Assembly (NCBI RefSeq): GCF_001746295.1
Contig: NZ_MJAH01000008.1
Location: 243,906 to 307,905, forward strand
Length of the DNA stretch: 64,000 nt
Source of the DNA: Streptomyces sp. LUP47B
GTDB lineage: Bacteria; Actinomycetota; Actinomycetes; Streptomycetales; Streptomycetaceae
Direction of reading: 5' to 3'
Shown: positions 9,298-16,504 of the stretch, one piece after another
Layout: each line of letters begins with the position of its first letter
Numbering within the stretch: the stretch's first letter is position 1
Notes under the pieces: generated by a model
Told to the model about the DNA's origin: nothing
Databases searched by the model: none
Seen by the model: only the letters and a program-made list of their open reading frames with translations
Made by a program: the position numbers and the translations under genes

Positions 9298-9993
9298 ATG
9301 TCACGTGTACTGCTGATCGAAGACGACCCCGCCGTGCGGGAGGGCGTGGCCCTGGCCCTGCGCCGCCAGAACCATGACGTCACCGCCACCGCGACCGGCG
9401 AGGAGGGGATGGACCGGCTGCGGGCCTTCCGGCCGGACATCGTCGTCCTCGATCTGATGCTGCCCGGCATGACCGGCCTGGACGTGTGCCGGGGCATACG
9501 GGCCGTCGACCAGACCCTGCCGATCATCATGGCGACCGCGCGGGGTGAAGAAGTGGACATCGTCGTCGGCCTGGAGGCGGGCGCCGACGACTACGTCGTC
9601 AAGCCCGTCCTGGCCCGGGTACTCGACGCGCGCATACGCGCCGTCCTGCGCCGGGCGGCCGGAAGCGCACCCGGTGCCGAGGGCCTGCCGAAGATCGACA
9701 CCTACGGCGACCTGGCCGTCGACCGGGCCGGCCTGACCGTCGCGCTGAACGGCGAGCCGATCGCCCTCGCCCCCTCCGAACTGCGGCTCCTGCTCACCCT
9801 CTCCGCCTCGCCGGGCCAGGTGTTCAGCCGCCAGCAACTCCTGGAGGCGGTCTGGGAGCACGACTACCACGGCGACGCCCGCCTGGTGGACGCCTGCGTC
9901 AAACGACTGCGCACCAAGATGTCCGAGCCGCCCCGCGCACCCCGCTACATCCACACCGTGCGCGGTTTCGGCTACCGCTTCGCGGCGCCGTGA
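9298..9993 (+). CDS. OmpR-family response regulator
   Basis: This 231-residue regulator has a receiver domain with acidic pocket EDD (8-10), phosphoacceptor D52 in VVLDLMLPG, and the conserved VVKP switch Lys, followed by a winged helix (LAPSELRLLLTLS ... TVRGFGYRF). It resembles the AfsQ1 and CseB class of Streptomyces regulators, but identity cannot be fixed. The ATG at 9298 has no ribosome binding site; GATACT lies six bases upstream, which suggests a leaderless or very short leader transcript. Its stop overlaps the kinase start (GTGA), so the pair is translationally coupled. Confidence 0.93.
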   Translation: MSRVLLIEDDPAVREGVALALRRQNHDVTATATGEEGMDRLRAFRPDIVVLDLMLPGMTGLDVCRGIRAVDQTLPIIMATARGEEVDIVVGLEAGADDYVVKPVLARVLDARIRAVLRRAAGSAPGAEGLPKIDTYGDLAVDRAGLTVALNGEPIALAPSELRLLLTLSASPGQVFSRQQLLEAVWEHDYHGDARLVDACVKRLRTKMSEPPRAPRYIHTVRGFGYRFAAP

Positions 9994-11450
9994 GGAAGCG
10001 CCGGCTGCGGGGCCTGCGGGCCCGCCTGGTGGTGGCGTTCGGGCTCGTCGCCGCCGTCGCGGCCATCTCGACAGGGGCGCTGACCTTCCGCGAGGCGCGC
10101 ACCGGGGTACTCCAGCAGAGCCAGGACGCCACCATCAGACAGCTGAGGGCCCAGCTCAACCAGCACGCCAGTGAACTCGACGTGCCACCCGGGGAGTCGG
10201 CGCTGGGGAAGTTCGCGCAGGAGGTGGCGGCCACCGAGTCGCAGGGGAGCTGGCGGGTGCTGGTGACCTACGGAGACCTCAGCGGCTCCTCCGCCCCGGG
10301 AGACCCCTTCACCGAGGTGACCCCCGCGCTGCGGGAGGCCGTCGGCGCCAGCCGGGCCACCGTCTTCCAACGGGTGCGTGGCGACGGACGCACCTCCCTG
10401 GTCGTCGGCATGTCGATTCTCTTCGGCGGCCGGGACACCGCCGACACGGCCACCGGGGTCCGGGTGTTCCTCGTCGTTCCGCAGACCACGGAACAGGCCT
10501 ACGTCGACGCCCTGGTCACCGCTGTCGAACGAGCCATGGTGGTGGCCCTCGCGCTCGCTGTCGTGCTCGCGCTCCTCGCCGCCCGCGGGGTGCTGGTGCC
10601 GGTGCGCAAGCTGCGGCTCGCCACCCGCAGGATCGCCGAAGGGCGCCTGGACACCCGGCTCGCGGTCAACGGCTCCGACGAACTCGCCGATCTGTCCCAC
10701 ACGTTCAACGAGACGGCGGCCGCACTGGAGACCTCGGTGGCCGAACTGCGTGAGATGGAGGCGCGGGCCCGCCGCTTCGCGGCCGACGTCTCGCACGAAC
10801 TGCGCACCCCGCTCGCCGCCATGTCCGCCGTCACCGACGTCCTCGACGAGGACGCCGCCCGGCTGGACCCGGACACGGCCACCGCGGTCCGGCTCATCAG
10901 CGAGGAGACCGTGAAACTCGCCCGTCTCGTCGACGACTTGATGGAGATCTCCCGGTTCGACGCGGGCGCGGCGGTGCTGCACCTGGACGAGATCGACCTC
11001 GCCGAGTCGATCCGGCGCACCCTCGCCGCCCGCGGCTGGACGGACACGGTGGCCACCGATCTGCCGCCGCCGCACGCGGTACGCGGACGCGTCGACCCGC
11101 GCCGCCTCGACGTGGTCGTCGCCAACCTGGTCGGCAACGCGCTCAAGCACGGCGCCCGCCCGGTACAGGTGCGTCTGAGCGCCGGCGACGCCGGGGCCGT
11201 CATCGAGGTGCGGGACAGCGGCCCCGGCATCCCCCACGACGTCCTGCCCCATGTCTTCGAGCGGTTCTACAAGTCGGACACCGCCCGGATCCGCTCCGAG
11301 GGCAGCGGCCTCGGTCTGTCCATCGCCGCCGAGAACGTCCGCATCCACGGCGGCACCGTCCGCGCGGCCAACCACCCGGCGGGCGGCGCCGTCTTCACCG
11401 TAGAACTTCCGCTGTGGCGGGACGAGTCGCCCGAGGAGAACGTGTCATGA
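9990..11450 (+). CDS. Sensor histidine kinase (HAMP, HisKA, HATPase)
   Basis: The 486-residue kinase has a first membrane helix at about 12-32, an extracytoplasmic sensor of about 145 residues, a second helix at about 182-205, a HAMP domain, a HisKA domain with phosphoacceptor H269 in VSHELRTPLA, and an ATPase domain with N box NLVGNALKHG, G1 DSGPGIP and G2 GSGLGLSIA. It begins at GTG 9990, overlapping the regulator stop, and ends in an ATGA overlap with the lipoprotein gene. The extracytoplasmic domain has no family I recognise. The three-gene arrangement suggests cell-envelope sensing. Confidence 0.94.
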   Translation: MRKRRLRGLRARLVVAFGLVAAVAAISTGALTFREARTGVLQQSQDATIRQLRAQLNQHASELDVPPGESALGKFAQEVAATESQGSWRVLVTYGDLSGSSAPGDPFTEVTPALREAVGASRATVFQRVRGDGRTSLVVGMSILFGGRDTADTATGVRVFLVVPQTTEQAYVDALVTAVERAMVVALALAVVLALLAARGVLVPVRKLRLATRRIAEGRLDTRLAVNGSDELADLSHTFNETAAALETSVAELREMEARARRFAADVSHELRTPLAAMSAVTDVLDEDAARLDPDTATAVRLISEETVKLARLVDDLMEISRFDAGAAVLHLDEIDLAESIRRTLAARGWTDTVATDLPPPHAVRGRVDPRRLDVVVANLVGNALKHGARPVQVRLSAGDAGAVIEVRDSGPGIPHDVLPHVFERFYKSDTARIRSEGSGLGLSIAAENVRIHGGTVRAANHPAGGAVFTVELPLWRDESPEENVS

Positions 11451-11986
11451 AGGCCCTGCGAAGCGTTCCGCTGCTGACGCTCCTCGCGGTCACCTCCTGC
11501 GGGATCCCCGCGACGGGAGTGGTGGAGGCCGGCGGTCCCGCGAGCGGGACGCTGCCGGTGACGCCGGTCTACTTCGTCGAGAACGGCGCACTCGTCGCGA
11601 TGCCCCGCACGACCGAGCAGCCCGGTGACCCCGAGGCGGCGCTACGGCTGCTGATGGCCGGTCCGCTGTCCGGGGAGAGGCGATCGGGGAAGGTCTCCAC
11701 CGAGATACCGGGCACGCCCACCGCCATGGCGGTCCCGCCCGCCACCGACGAGCCCGGGGACCCCCCCTCGCCGGACGCCCCGAAGGTGACGGTGAAGGGG
11801 GACACGATGACGATCCGACTCCCCGCAGGCATGGTCAGGTTGAGCGGCACGGGGGTACGGCAGGTCGTCTGCACGGCCGCCGCCGCGTACCGCCTCACGC
11901 GTCCGTCCGACGCCACGGTCACCGCCGAAGTGAGCGGCGGCGGATGGCAGGTCAGGGTGTCGGACGAGGGCTGCCCCGATCGGTGA
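11447..11986 (+). CDS. GerMN-domain lipoprotein
   Basis: This 179-residue protein has a lipoprotein signal ending in VTSC, with the lipid-bearing Cys at 18. The body (VTPVYFVENGALVAMPR ... DPEAALRLLMAGP) matches the GerMN domain of sporulation and envelope lipoproteins. It overlaps the kinase stop by ATGA, so it belongs to the same operon and may modulate the sensor, by analogy with accessory lipoproteins such as CseA in the SigE system. That role is inference. Its 3' end overlaps the 3' end of the convergent ArsR gene by 35 bp. Confidence 0.86.
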   Translation: MKALRSVPLLTLLAVTSCGIPATGVVEAGGPASGTLPVTPVYFVENGALVAMPRTTEQPGDPEAALRLLMAGPLSGERRSGKVSTEIPGTPTAMAVPPATDEPGDPPSPDAPKVTVKGDTMTIRLPAGMVRLSGTGVRQVVCTAAAAYRLTRPSDATVTAEVSGGGWQVRVSDEGCPDR

Positions 11987-12350
11987 GGAGGCTTCCCGCG
12001 GCGGGAACTTCGGCCGCGGTGGTGTCGGCCTGCTGAAGTTGGCTCAGGAGCTGGTTCTGGCCCGCCAGGAGCTCGGTGAGGATGCGGCGGGCGGCGCGCA
12101 GCAATTCGGCGACGTCGCCTCCGGCCAGGGCGTAACTCACCGTGGAACCTTCGCGGATGGAGACGACGATGCCCGAGCGCCGCAGCACGGCCAGCTGCTG
12201 GGAGAGGCTGGAGGGCTCTATGTCGATGTCGGCGAGCAGGTCGCGGACCGGCACGGGCCCGTGCTGCAGCAGCTCCAGGACGCGGATGCGCACGGGGTGG
12301 CCGAGCATGCGGAAGAAGTCCGCCTTGGCCTGATAGAGGGGGACGTGCAT
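11952..12350 (-). CDS. ArsR-family winged-helix regulator
   Basis: This 132-residue regulator shows the ArsR core: FFRMLGHPVRIRVLELLQHG, recognition region PSSLSQQLAVLRRSGIV and wing REGSTVSYAL. There is no obvious metal-binding Cys pair near the recognition helix, so the signal is unknown. ATG 12350 is chosen because related proteins start close to the YQAKADFF segment; the nearest purine-rich stretch is 15 bases away, and an alternative ATG at 12440 would add 30 poorly conserved residues. Its 3' end overlaps the convergent lipoprotein gene. Confidence 0.85.
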   Translation of the reverse strand: MHVPLYQAKADFFRMLGHPVRIRVLELLQHGPVPVRDLLADIDIEPSSLSQQLAVLRRSGIVVSIREGSTVSYALAGGDVAELLRAARRILTELLAGQNQLLSQLQQADTTAAEVPAAGSLLTDRGSPRPTP

Positions 12351-12505
12351 GGGCGGCGCTCGCTCCCTGCCGGACGGTACGGGGTCGTCGGTGCCGATAC
12401 TGCTGGGCGGGGACGCCGGGCGGCCACGGGTTGGACTCATGTGGATGTGGTGACTTGAAGAAGTCTTCACATCGTGGGCGCACGGCGTCCCGGCCGAAAA
12501 CCGCT

Positions 12506-12880
12506 CTAGATCTCCAACTGCTCCTCCACGCGCTTGAGTTGGTGCCGGGCCATCGCCAGGTTCGAGCGGGCCTTGTCGAGGACCAGATAGAGGAACAGTC
12601 CGTTGCCGTTGCGGCCGGTGACCAGGCGGATGAGGTGGTACTGGTTCTCGAGCGTGATCAGGATGTCCTCGATGTTGCTCTTGAGCCCCAGCTGCTCCAT
12701 GGTCCGGACCTTGGCCCGGATGACGTCGGTGTTGCCGGCCGCCGCGACCGTCGGGTCCAGGTCCTTGCCGCCGCCCAGGGTGCCCAGCGCCATTCCGCTG
12801 GTGTAGTCGACGACCGCGGCCGCCACCGCCCCTTCGGTCCCGGCCATCATCTCCTTCAGCGACACTTCCACACTCGCCAC
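12506..12880 (-). CDS. Roadblock/LC7 domain protein
   Basis: The 124-residue protein matches the roadblock/LC7 fold: GTEGAVAAAVVDYTSGMAL, the central segment GNTDVIRAKVRTMEQLG and a long C-terminal helix. In Streptomyces such proteins are usually conservon components that regulate Ras-like GTPases together with a sensor ATPase; here none of those partners is adjacent, so it is an orphan. The GTG at 12880 has GGGGAGG five bases upstream. An alpha-beta regulatory scaffold role is inferred from family. Confidence 0.88.
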   Translation of the reverse strand: MASVEVSLKEMMAGTEGAVAAAVVDYTSGMALGTLGGGKDLDPTVAAAGNTDVIRAKVRTMEQLGLKSNIEDILITLENQYHLIRLVTGRNGNGLFLYLVLDKARSNLAMARHQLKRVEEQLEI

Positions 12881-12999
12881 AATGCCTCCCCTTGTGCCTG
12901 TGGATCGCGGCGGGCCCGTGCTCGGGCCCGTCCGCCGGATGCCGGGACCGTATGCGCGGAGCGGGGGCCGGGCGCCTGGATCTTCGGGACTGCCTCCCG

Positions 13000-13395
13000 T
13001 TGACCGAACGCCATACCGACAGGACCGCAAGCGGGGCTGCAACTGGCCTTCCGGTGGCCGAAGATGACGCCTGCGGCGGACTCCGCGCTGCCTGGACCGA
13101 CTGGGCTGAAATGCACAGCCGAGTGCCGCGCACCAGTGACGAGCCGCCCCCGATCGCCCCGCGCAGACGGCGGGACGGTGGGGACGGAGGCGAGGCCGGT
13201 ACCGAGGAGGCCGCACGCAGGTCCGCGTCCAGGACCGCGACGGCCGCCCGGTGTCCCGTCCAGGAACCGGCGGGCCGTCCACCGTTCGTCCAGCACCTGC
13301 CCCGTCCCCGTCGCCCGGGCCGCCTCCGACAGCTCCCGCCACGTCTCCGGGGGGAGGAAGGGGGCGGAGCGCGGGGACAGACGGGGGTGGGTCAT
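13000..13395 (-). pseudogene. Possible frameshifted gene upstream of the roadblock gene
   Basis: An ATG at 13395 with GAGGAA nine bases upstream opens a frame with strong Streptomyces codon bias for about 47 codons (PPETWRELSEAARATGTGQ, DERWTARRFLDG). At about 13250 the bias switches to another frame (HRAAVAVLDADLRAASS), which is what a single indel in a real gene would produce. Beyond about 13100 neither frame looks coding. The upstream 90 bp are unusually AT-rich, as in a promoter. I recognise no family. It could also be a short chance frame. The left end is approximate. Confidence 0.35.
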
Positions 13396-13486
13396 CTGGT
13401 CCGATTCCTCGAGAGGCAGAAGTCAGATTCGTCATACTTACGGTGCATTCGACCATAATTAACTTTTGACGGCTGTGAGCTGGGTC

Positions 13487-13774
13487 TCATCCGCCGTTCA
13501 CGAGCTTCTCGAAGAAGAACTCGTGCTTGAGGAACGACGTCTCGTGCTCGGTCCCCGGATACGGCGGGACGAGCTGCGCGGCCTGGAAGAGCCGCCAGCC
13601 GTCCTGCAGAGCGGCGACGCCCGTCTCGTACGGCGGCTCGTCGCTGTCCCCGGTCGTGGGGCGGGTGGTGCCCGTGCCGTCGTAGCGGGCCCAGCCGACG
13701 ACCCGCGAGTCGAGCGCGGAGGTGTCCAGGTACAGCACGAGAACCTGCTGGCGCAGGGTGTTCGAGAGGGTCAC
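13487..13774 (-). CDS. Small conserved-looking hypothetical protein coupled to the PhyH gene
   Basis: This 95-residue protein (QQVLVLYLDTSALDSRVVGW ... KHEFFFEKL) starts at GTG 13774 with GAGGAG upstream, and its start overlaps the stop of the oxygenase gene (GTGA), so the two are translationally coupled. It has no signal peptide, membrane segment or cysteine. The many aromatic and acidic residues at the C-terminus suggest a folded partner rather than a shadow frame. I do not recognise the family. Confidence 0.72.
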   Translation of the reverse strand: MTLSNTLRQQVLVLYLDTSALDSRVVGWARYDGTGTTRPTTGDSDEPPYETGVAALQDGWRLFQAAQLVPPYPGTEHETSFLKHEFFFEKLVNGG

Positions 13775-14592
13775 GCCTTGCTCCTCTGTGCGGCGGGCCG
13801 GTTGGTGATGCGGGTGGCCCAGTACTCGATGTCGAATGCGGGATCGCCGGACAGGACACGCCACAACCTGACCCGGTTGAGGATCTCCAGTCGGCCGGTG
13901 GCCTGCTCGTACCAGGGGAAACCGCGCCCCAGCTCCTCCCGGACGGCGGGCGCCTCCAGGTCCGCCGTGTCCCACAGCCGCACCTGGGGCACGGTCGGGT
14001 TGAAGCGGATCTTGTACATGTGGCGGACGATGTCGCTGTCGTTTCGCCGTCCGCCGTGCCAGATCCCGTGGTGCAGCAGCACGACAGTGCCGGCCGGGCA
14101 GGTCAGCCGGGTCTGGCCGCGCAGGTTCTGGTAGCGGCCGGTGTCGGTCTCGTTGGTGCGGCGCAGATGGCTGCCGGGGACGATGAGCGTGCCGCCCATC
14201 TCCGAGGTGACCTCCTGCGGGTAGTACATGAGCTGGACGTCGAAGGCGTCGGGGCGCAGATCGATGACGGCGTCGGCGTGCAGCGGCTGGGCGCTGCCCT
14301 CGCGCGGCTCACGGATGTGCACGAAGTGGTGGTCGACGGTCGGATCCGGACCCACCAGGCTCTCCAACGCCCCCGCGACGGCGGGCAGTTCGACGAGCCG
14401 GCGGGCGAAGGAGCCGTCGGGGAACGCCTTCGGCACCGGAGTGCCGTACGGCACGGAGGGCAGCCCGGCGGCGAAGACACCGAGCGCCTCCTCGTTCATC
14501 TCCCGGGGCACGATGCCGTCCAGGCGCAGAAAACCGTGGGCCACGAACCGCGCCACCTGGGCGGAGCTCAGCAGCTGTCGTGTGGTTGGCAT
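13771..14592 (-). CDS. PhyH-family Fe(II)/2-oxoglutarate dioxygenase
   Basis: This 273-residue protein matches the phytanoyl-CoA dioxygenase superfamily. Iron ligands are H105 and D107 in HADAV and H179 in WHGGRRND; R190 is the likely 2-oxoglutarate partner. Substrate is unknown; PhyH proteins oxidise very varied small molecules. The ATG at 14592 is chosen over in-frame positions up to 14685 because the family starts close to the LLSSAQVARF segment. There is no Shine-Dalgarno; TACGGT lies six bases upstream. It is divergent from an AraC regulator and coupled to a small downstream gene. Confidence 0.87.
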   Translation of the reverse strand: MPTTRQLLSSAQVARFVAHGFLRLDGIVPREMNEEALGVFAAGLPSVPYGTPVPKAFPDGSFARRLVELPAVAGALESLVGPDPTVDHHFVHIREPREGSAQPLHADAVIDLRPDAFDVQLMYYPQEVTSEMGGTLIVPGSHLRRTNETDTGRYQNLRGQTRLTCPAGTVVLLHHGIWHGGRRNDSDIVRHMYKIRFNPTVPQVRLWDTADLEAPAVREELGRGFPWYEQATGRLEILNRVRLWRVLSGDPAFDIEYWATRITNRPAAQRSKA

Positions 14593-14662
14593 ACGGCAAC
14601 CGTAGGAACAGCCACCGGCGAAGTAATGGGCTGTAATCGACGACCACTGGTAATTTTCCACC
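14593..14662. promoter_or_regulatory. Divergent promoter region with two candidate leaderless starts
   Basis: The 70-bp gap between the PhyH and AraC genes holds TACGGT (minus strand, 14599-14604) six bases before the PhyH ATG and TAATTT (plus strand, 14651-14656) six bases before the AraC ATG. Both fit TANNNT -10 elements and neither gene has a ribosome binding site, so both messages may be leaderless. A TGGT...ACCA dyad overlaps the AraC -10. The -35 elements are not convincing. Confidence 0.45.
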
Positions 14663-15490
14663 ATGACCCAGCACGTCGACCTCACCCTCGACCGGCCGCC
14701 CCACGTGGAGAACGCGGGCGTCGGCGTGCACGGCTCCGCGGGCCCGCACGACGTGTTCCGGCTCCCCCGGCTGTGGCAGCTCCATCTCTACGGCTACTCG
14801 GGCACCCTCGAGCTGGGCGGCTCCCGGCACCCGATCCGCCCGGGGCACGTGAGCCTCGTCCCGCCCGACACCGAGGTGCACTTCCACTACGACGCCACGC
14901 GCTGCGAGCACCTGTACGCCCACTTCCGCCTGCCGGGCGACGGGGAGCGGCGCCGGGTCCCGGTGATGCAGGACACCGGTGCGGACGCGGCGATGCTGAC
15001 CGGGCTGCTGCGGCAGACGGTCGCCGCGAGCGCGCAGTCCTCGGCCCGGGCCTCCGCCGAACTGTGGACGGTGCTGTGGCGCACCACCGGCCTGACCGCC
15101 GCCGACGAGAACCGTCCCGGCTCCCGGCACCCGGCCCTGCGGACAGCCGTCGCCCACATCGAGGAGCATCTGGCCGGGCCGCTGAGCGTCCCCGCCATCG
15201 CCCGCGCCGCCGGTGTCTCGCCCACCCATCTGACCCGGCTGTTCCGCGAGGACACCGGACACACGGTCGTCGCCTACATCCGGCGCCGCCGCACGGAACG
15301 CGCCCGGCACCTGCTCATCGCGTCCACGCTGGCCATCCCGGCGATCGCGGCGACCGTCGGCATCCCCGACCTGCAGGCCTTCAACAAGGCCTGCCGCAAG
15401 GAGCTGGGCGCGTCGCCGCGGGCCGTACGGGAGGGGTACGGACCAGAACGCGGCCCGGGCCGAGGACGCGCTGTCACTCCTTCCCGGTGA
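14663..15490 (+). CDS. AraC-family transcriptional regulator
   Basis: The 275-residue regulator has an N-terminal cupin-like sensor (ELGGSRHPIRPGHVSLVPP) and a C-terminal double HTH of AraC type (LSVPAIARAAGVSPTHLTRL and IPAIAATVGIPDLQAFNKAC). It is transcribed away from the PhyH gene and probably controls that operon; the ligand is unknown. ATG 14663 lacks a ribosome binding site. Its last 17 bp overlap the end of the convergent amidohydrolase gene. Confidence 0.9.
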   Translation: MTQHVDLTLDRPPHVENAGVGVHGSAGPHDVFRLPRLWQLHLYGYSGTLELGGSRHPIRPGHVSLVPPDTEVHFHYDATRCEHLYAHFRLPGDGERRRVPVMQDTGADAAMLTGLLRQTVAASAQSSARASAELWTVLWRTTGLTAADENRPGSRHPALRTAVAHIEEHLAGPLSVPAIARAAGVSPTHLTRLFREDTGHTVVAYIRRRRTERARHLLIASTLAIPAIAATVGIPDLQAFNKACRKELGASPRAVREGYGPERGPGRGRAVTPSR

Positions 15491-16376
15491 GCAGCCTCCG
15501 CGGGTTGGCGATACGGAAGGCATACGCCGCCGCTCCGCCGAGGCCGTGGCCCGGGTGCTGCGGCGGCTCGGCGTACGGCCGGTCCGAACCCTGGACCACG
15601 GCGTCCACGCCCAGCGCACGCACGACGGACTCGACGGCACGCGGCCCGTACGAGGACGTCTCGACGAAGACCAACGGGTCGGGCGATGATGCTCCGCCGC
15701 CCCCGCGCGCGGCGAACCGCTCCCCGTGCAGCGGGGCGAGCCCGGCCAGCAGTGCGAAGCAGACCCGCAGTCGCGGATGACGGGGGCGGCCGTAGGCGCG
15801 GAAGGCGAACCAGGCGGCGTGCATCTGCTGGACGTAGGGGACCATCGCGGGCCACCACCCGGGCCCCTCGGAGCCGCCGGCCGCGGGCCCCGGGTGCACG
15901 AACAGCGGGAGGTCACGCTCTTCGAGCAGGTCGAGCAGGGGAGCGCACCGGGCGTAACCGGCGGCGTCCGCAAGGGCGTCGGCGGGCAGTTGGAGGCCGA
16001 CGAAACCCTGGTCGAGGTGGTCCGCCGTCACCTTGGCGTCGATGTCCCGCACACAGGCGGCGGCCCACGCCCCGAACGGCGCGGGGAGCGCGGCCGCGCC
16101 CTCGTGATAGGCGTCCAGCAGCGGCCGTGCCTCGGCCGCGGGCAGCCACTCCACGCCGATCGGCGCCGAAAGGGAGACCAGCGCCAGGCCGAGGCCGTCG
16201 GTGGCGGCGAGTTCCGCGCGGCCTGCCGCGTCGTGGTCGGCGGGCGGAAGGGCGTAGGGCGGCTCGCCGTCCAGATACAGCGTCCAGCCGTCCAGATACG
16301 GCGGCTCGCGGCGCGCCCTCAAGGCCGCTACCAGCGACGGGCTCCACAGATGCTGGTGTACGTCGACATTGGTCAT
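15474..16376 (-). CDS. Amidohydrolase-superfamily metal-dependent hydrolase
   Basis: The 300-residue protein starts with the metal-binding HxH (DVHQHLW, H7 and H9), contains FVHPGPA with the third His at about strand 5 and ends with the late Asp region VVQGSDRPYAEPP, as in small TIM-barrel amidohydrolases of the ACMSD/decarboxylase-like group. Hydrolase or decarboxylase activity on a small organic acid is plausible. ATG 16376 has GGGAGG six bases upstream. It overlaps the AraC gene tail to tail and may belong with the oxygenase in one catabolic set. Confidence 0.83.
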   Translation of the reverse strand: MTNVDVHQHLWSPSLVAALRARREPPYLDGWTLYLDGEPPYALPPADHDAAGRAELAATDGLGLALVSLSAPIGVEWLPAAEARPLLDAYHEGAAALPAPFGAWAAACVRDIDAKVTADHLDQGFVGLQLPADALADAAGYARCAPLLDLLEERDLPLFVHPGPAAGGSEGPGWWPAMVPYVQQMHAAWFAFRAYGRPRHPRLRVCFALLAGLAPLHGERFAARGGGGASSPDPLVFVETSSYGPRAVESVVRALGVDAVVQGSDRPYAEPPQHPGHGLGGAAAYAFRIANPRRLLTGKE

Positions 16377-16504
16377 GTCGTTCCTCCCGCCCAGGCCCGC
16401 GATGTACTCCGGACTCCCCGGCTCCCATGATCTCGTGGCCGACCACCCCCGCGTCCACCCCGCGGCGACTGTGAGGTCAGCCGGCCCGCTCGGAGCCTCG
16501 TGGC

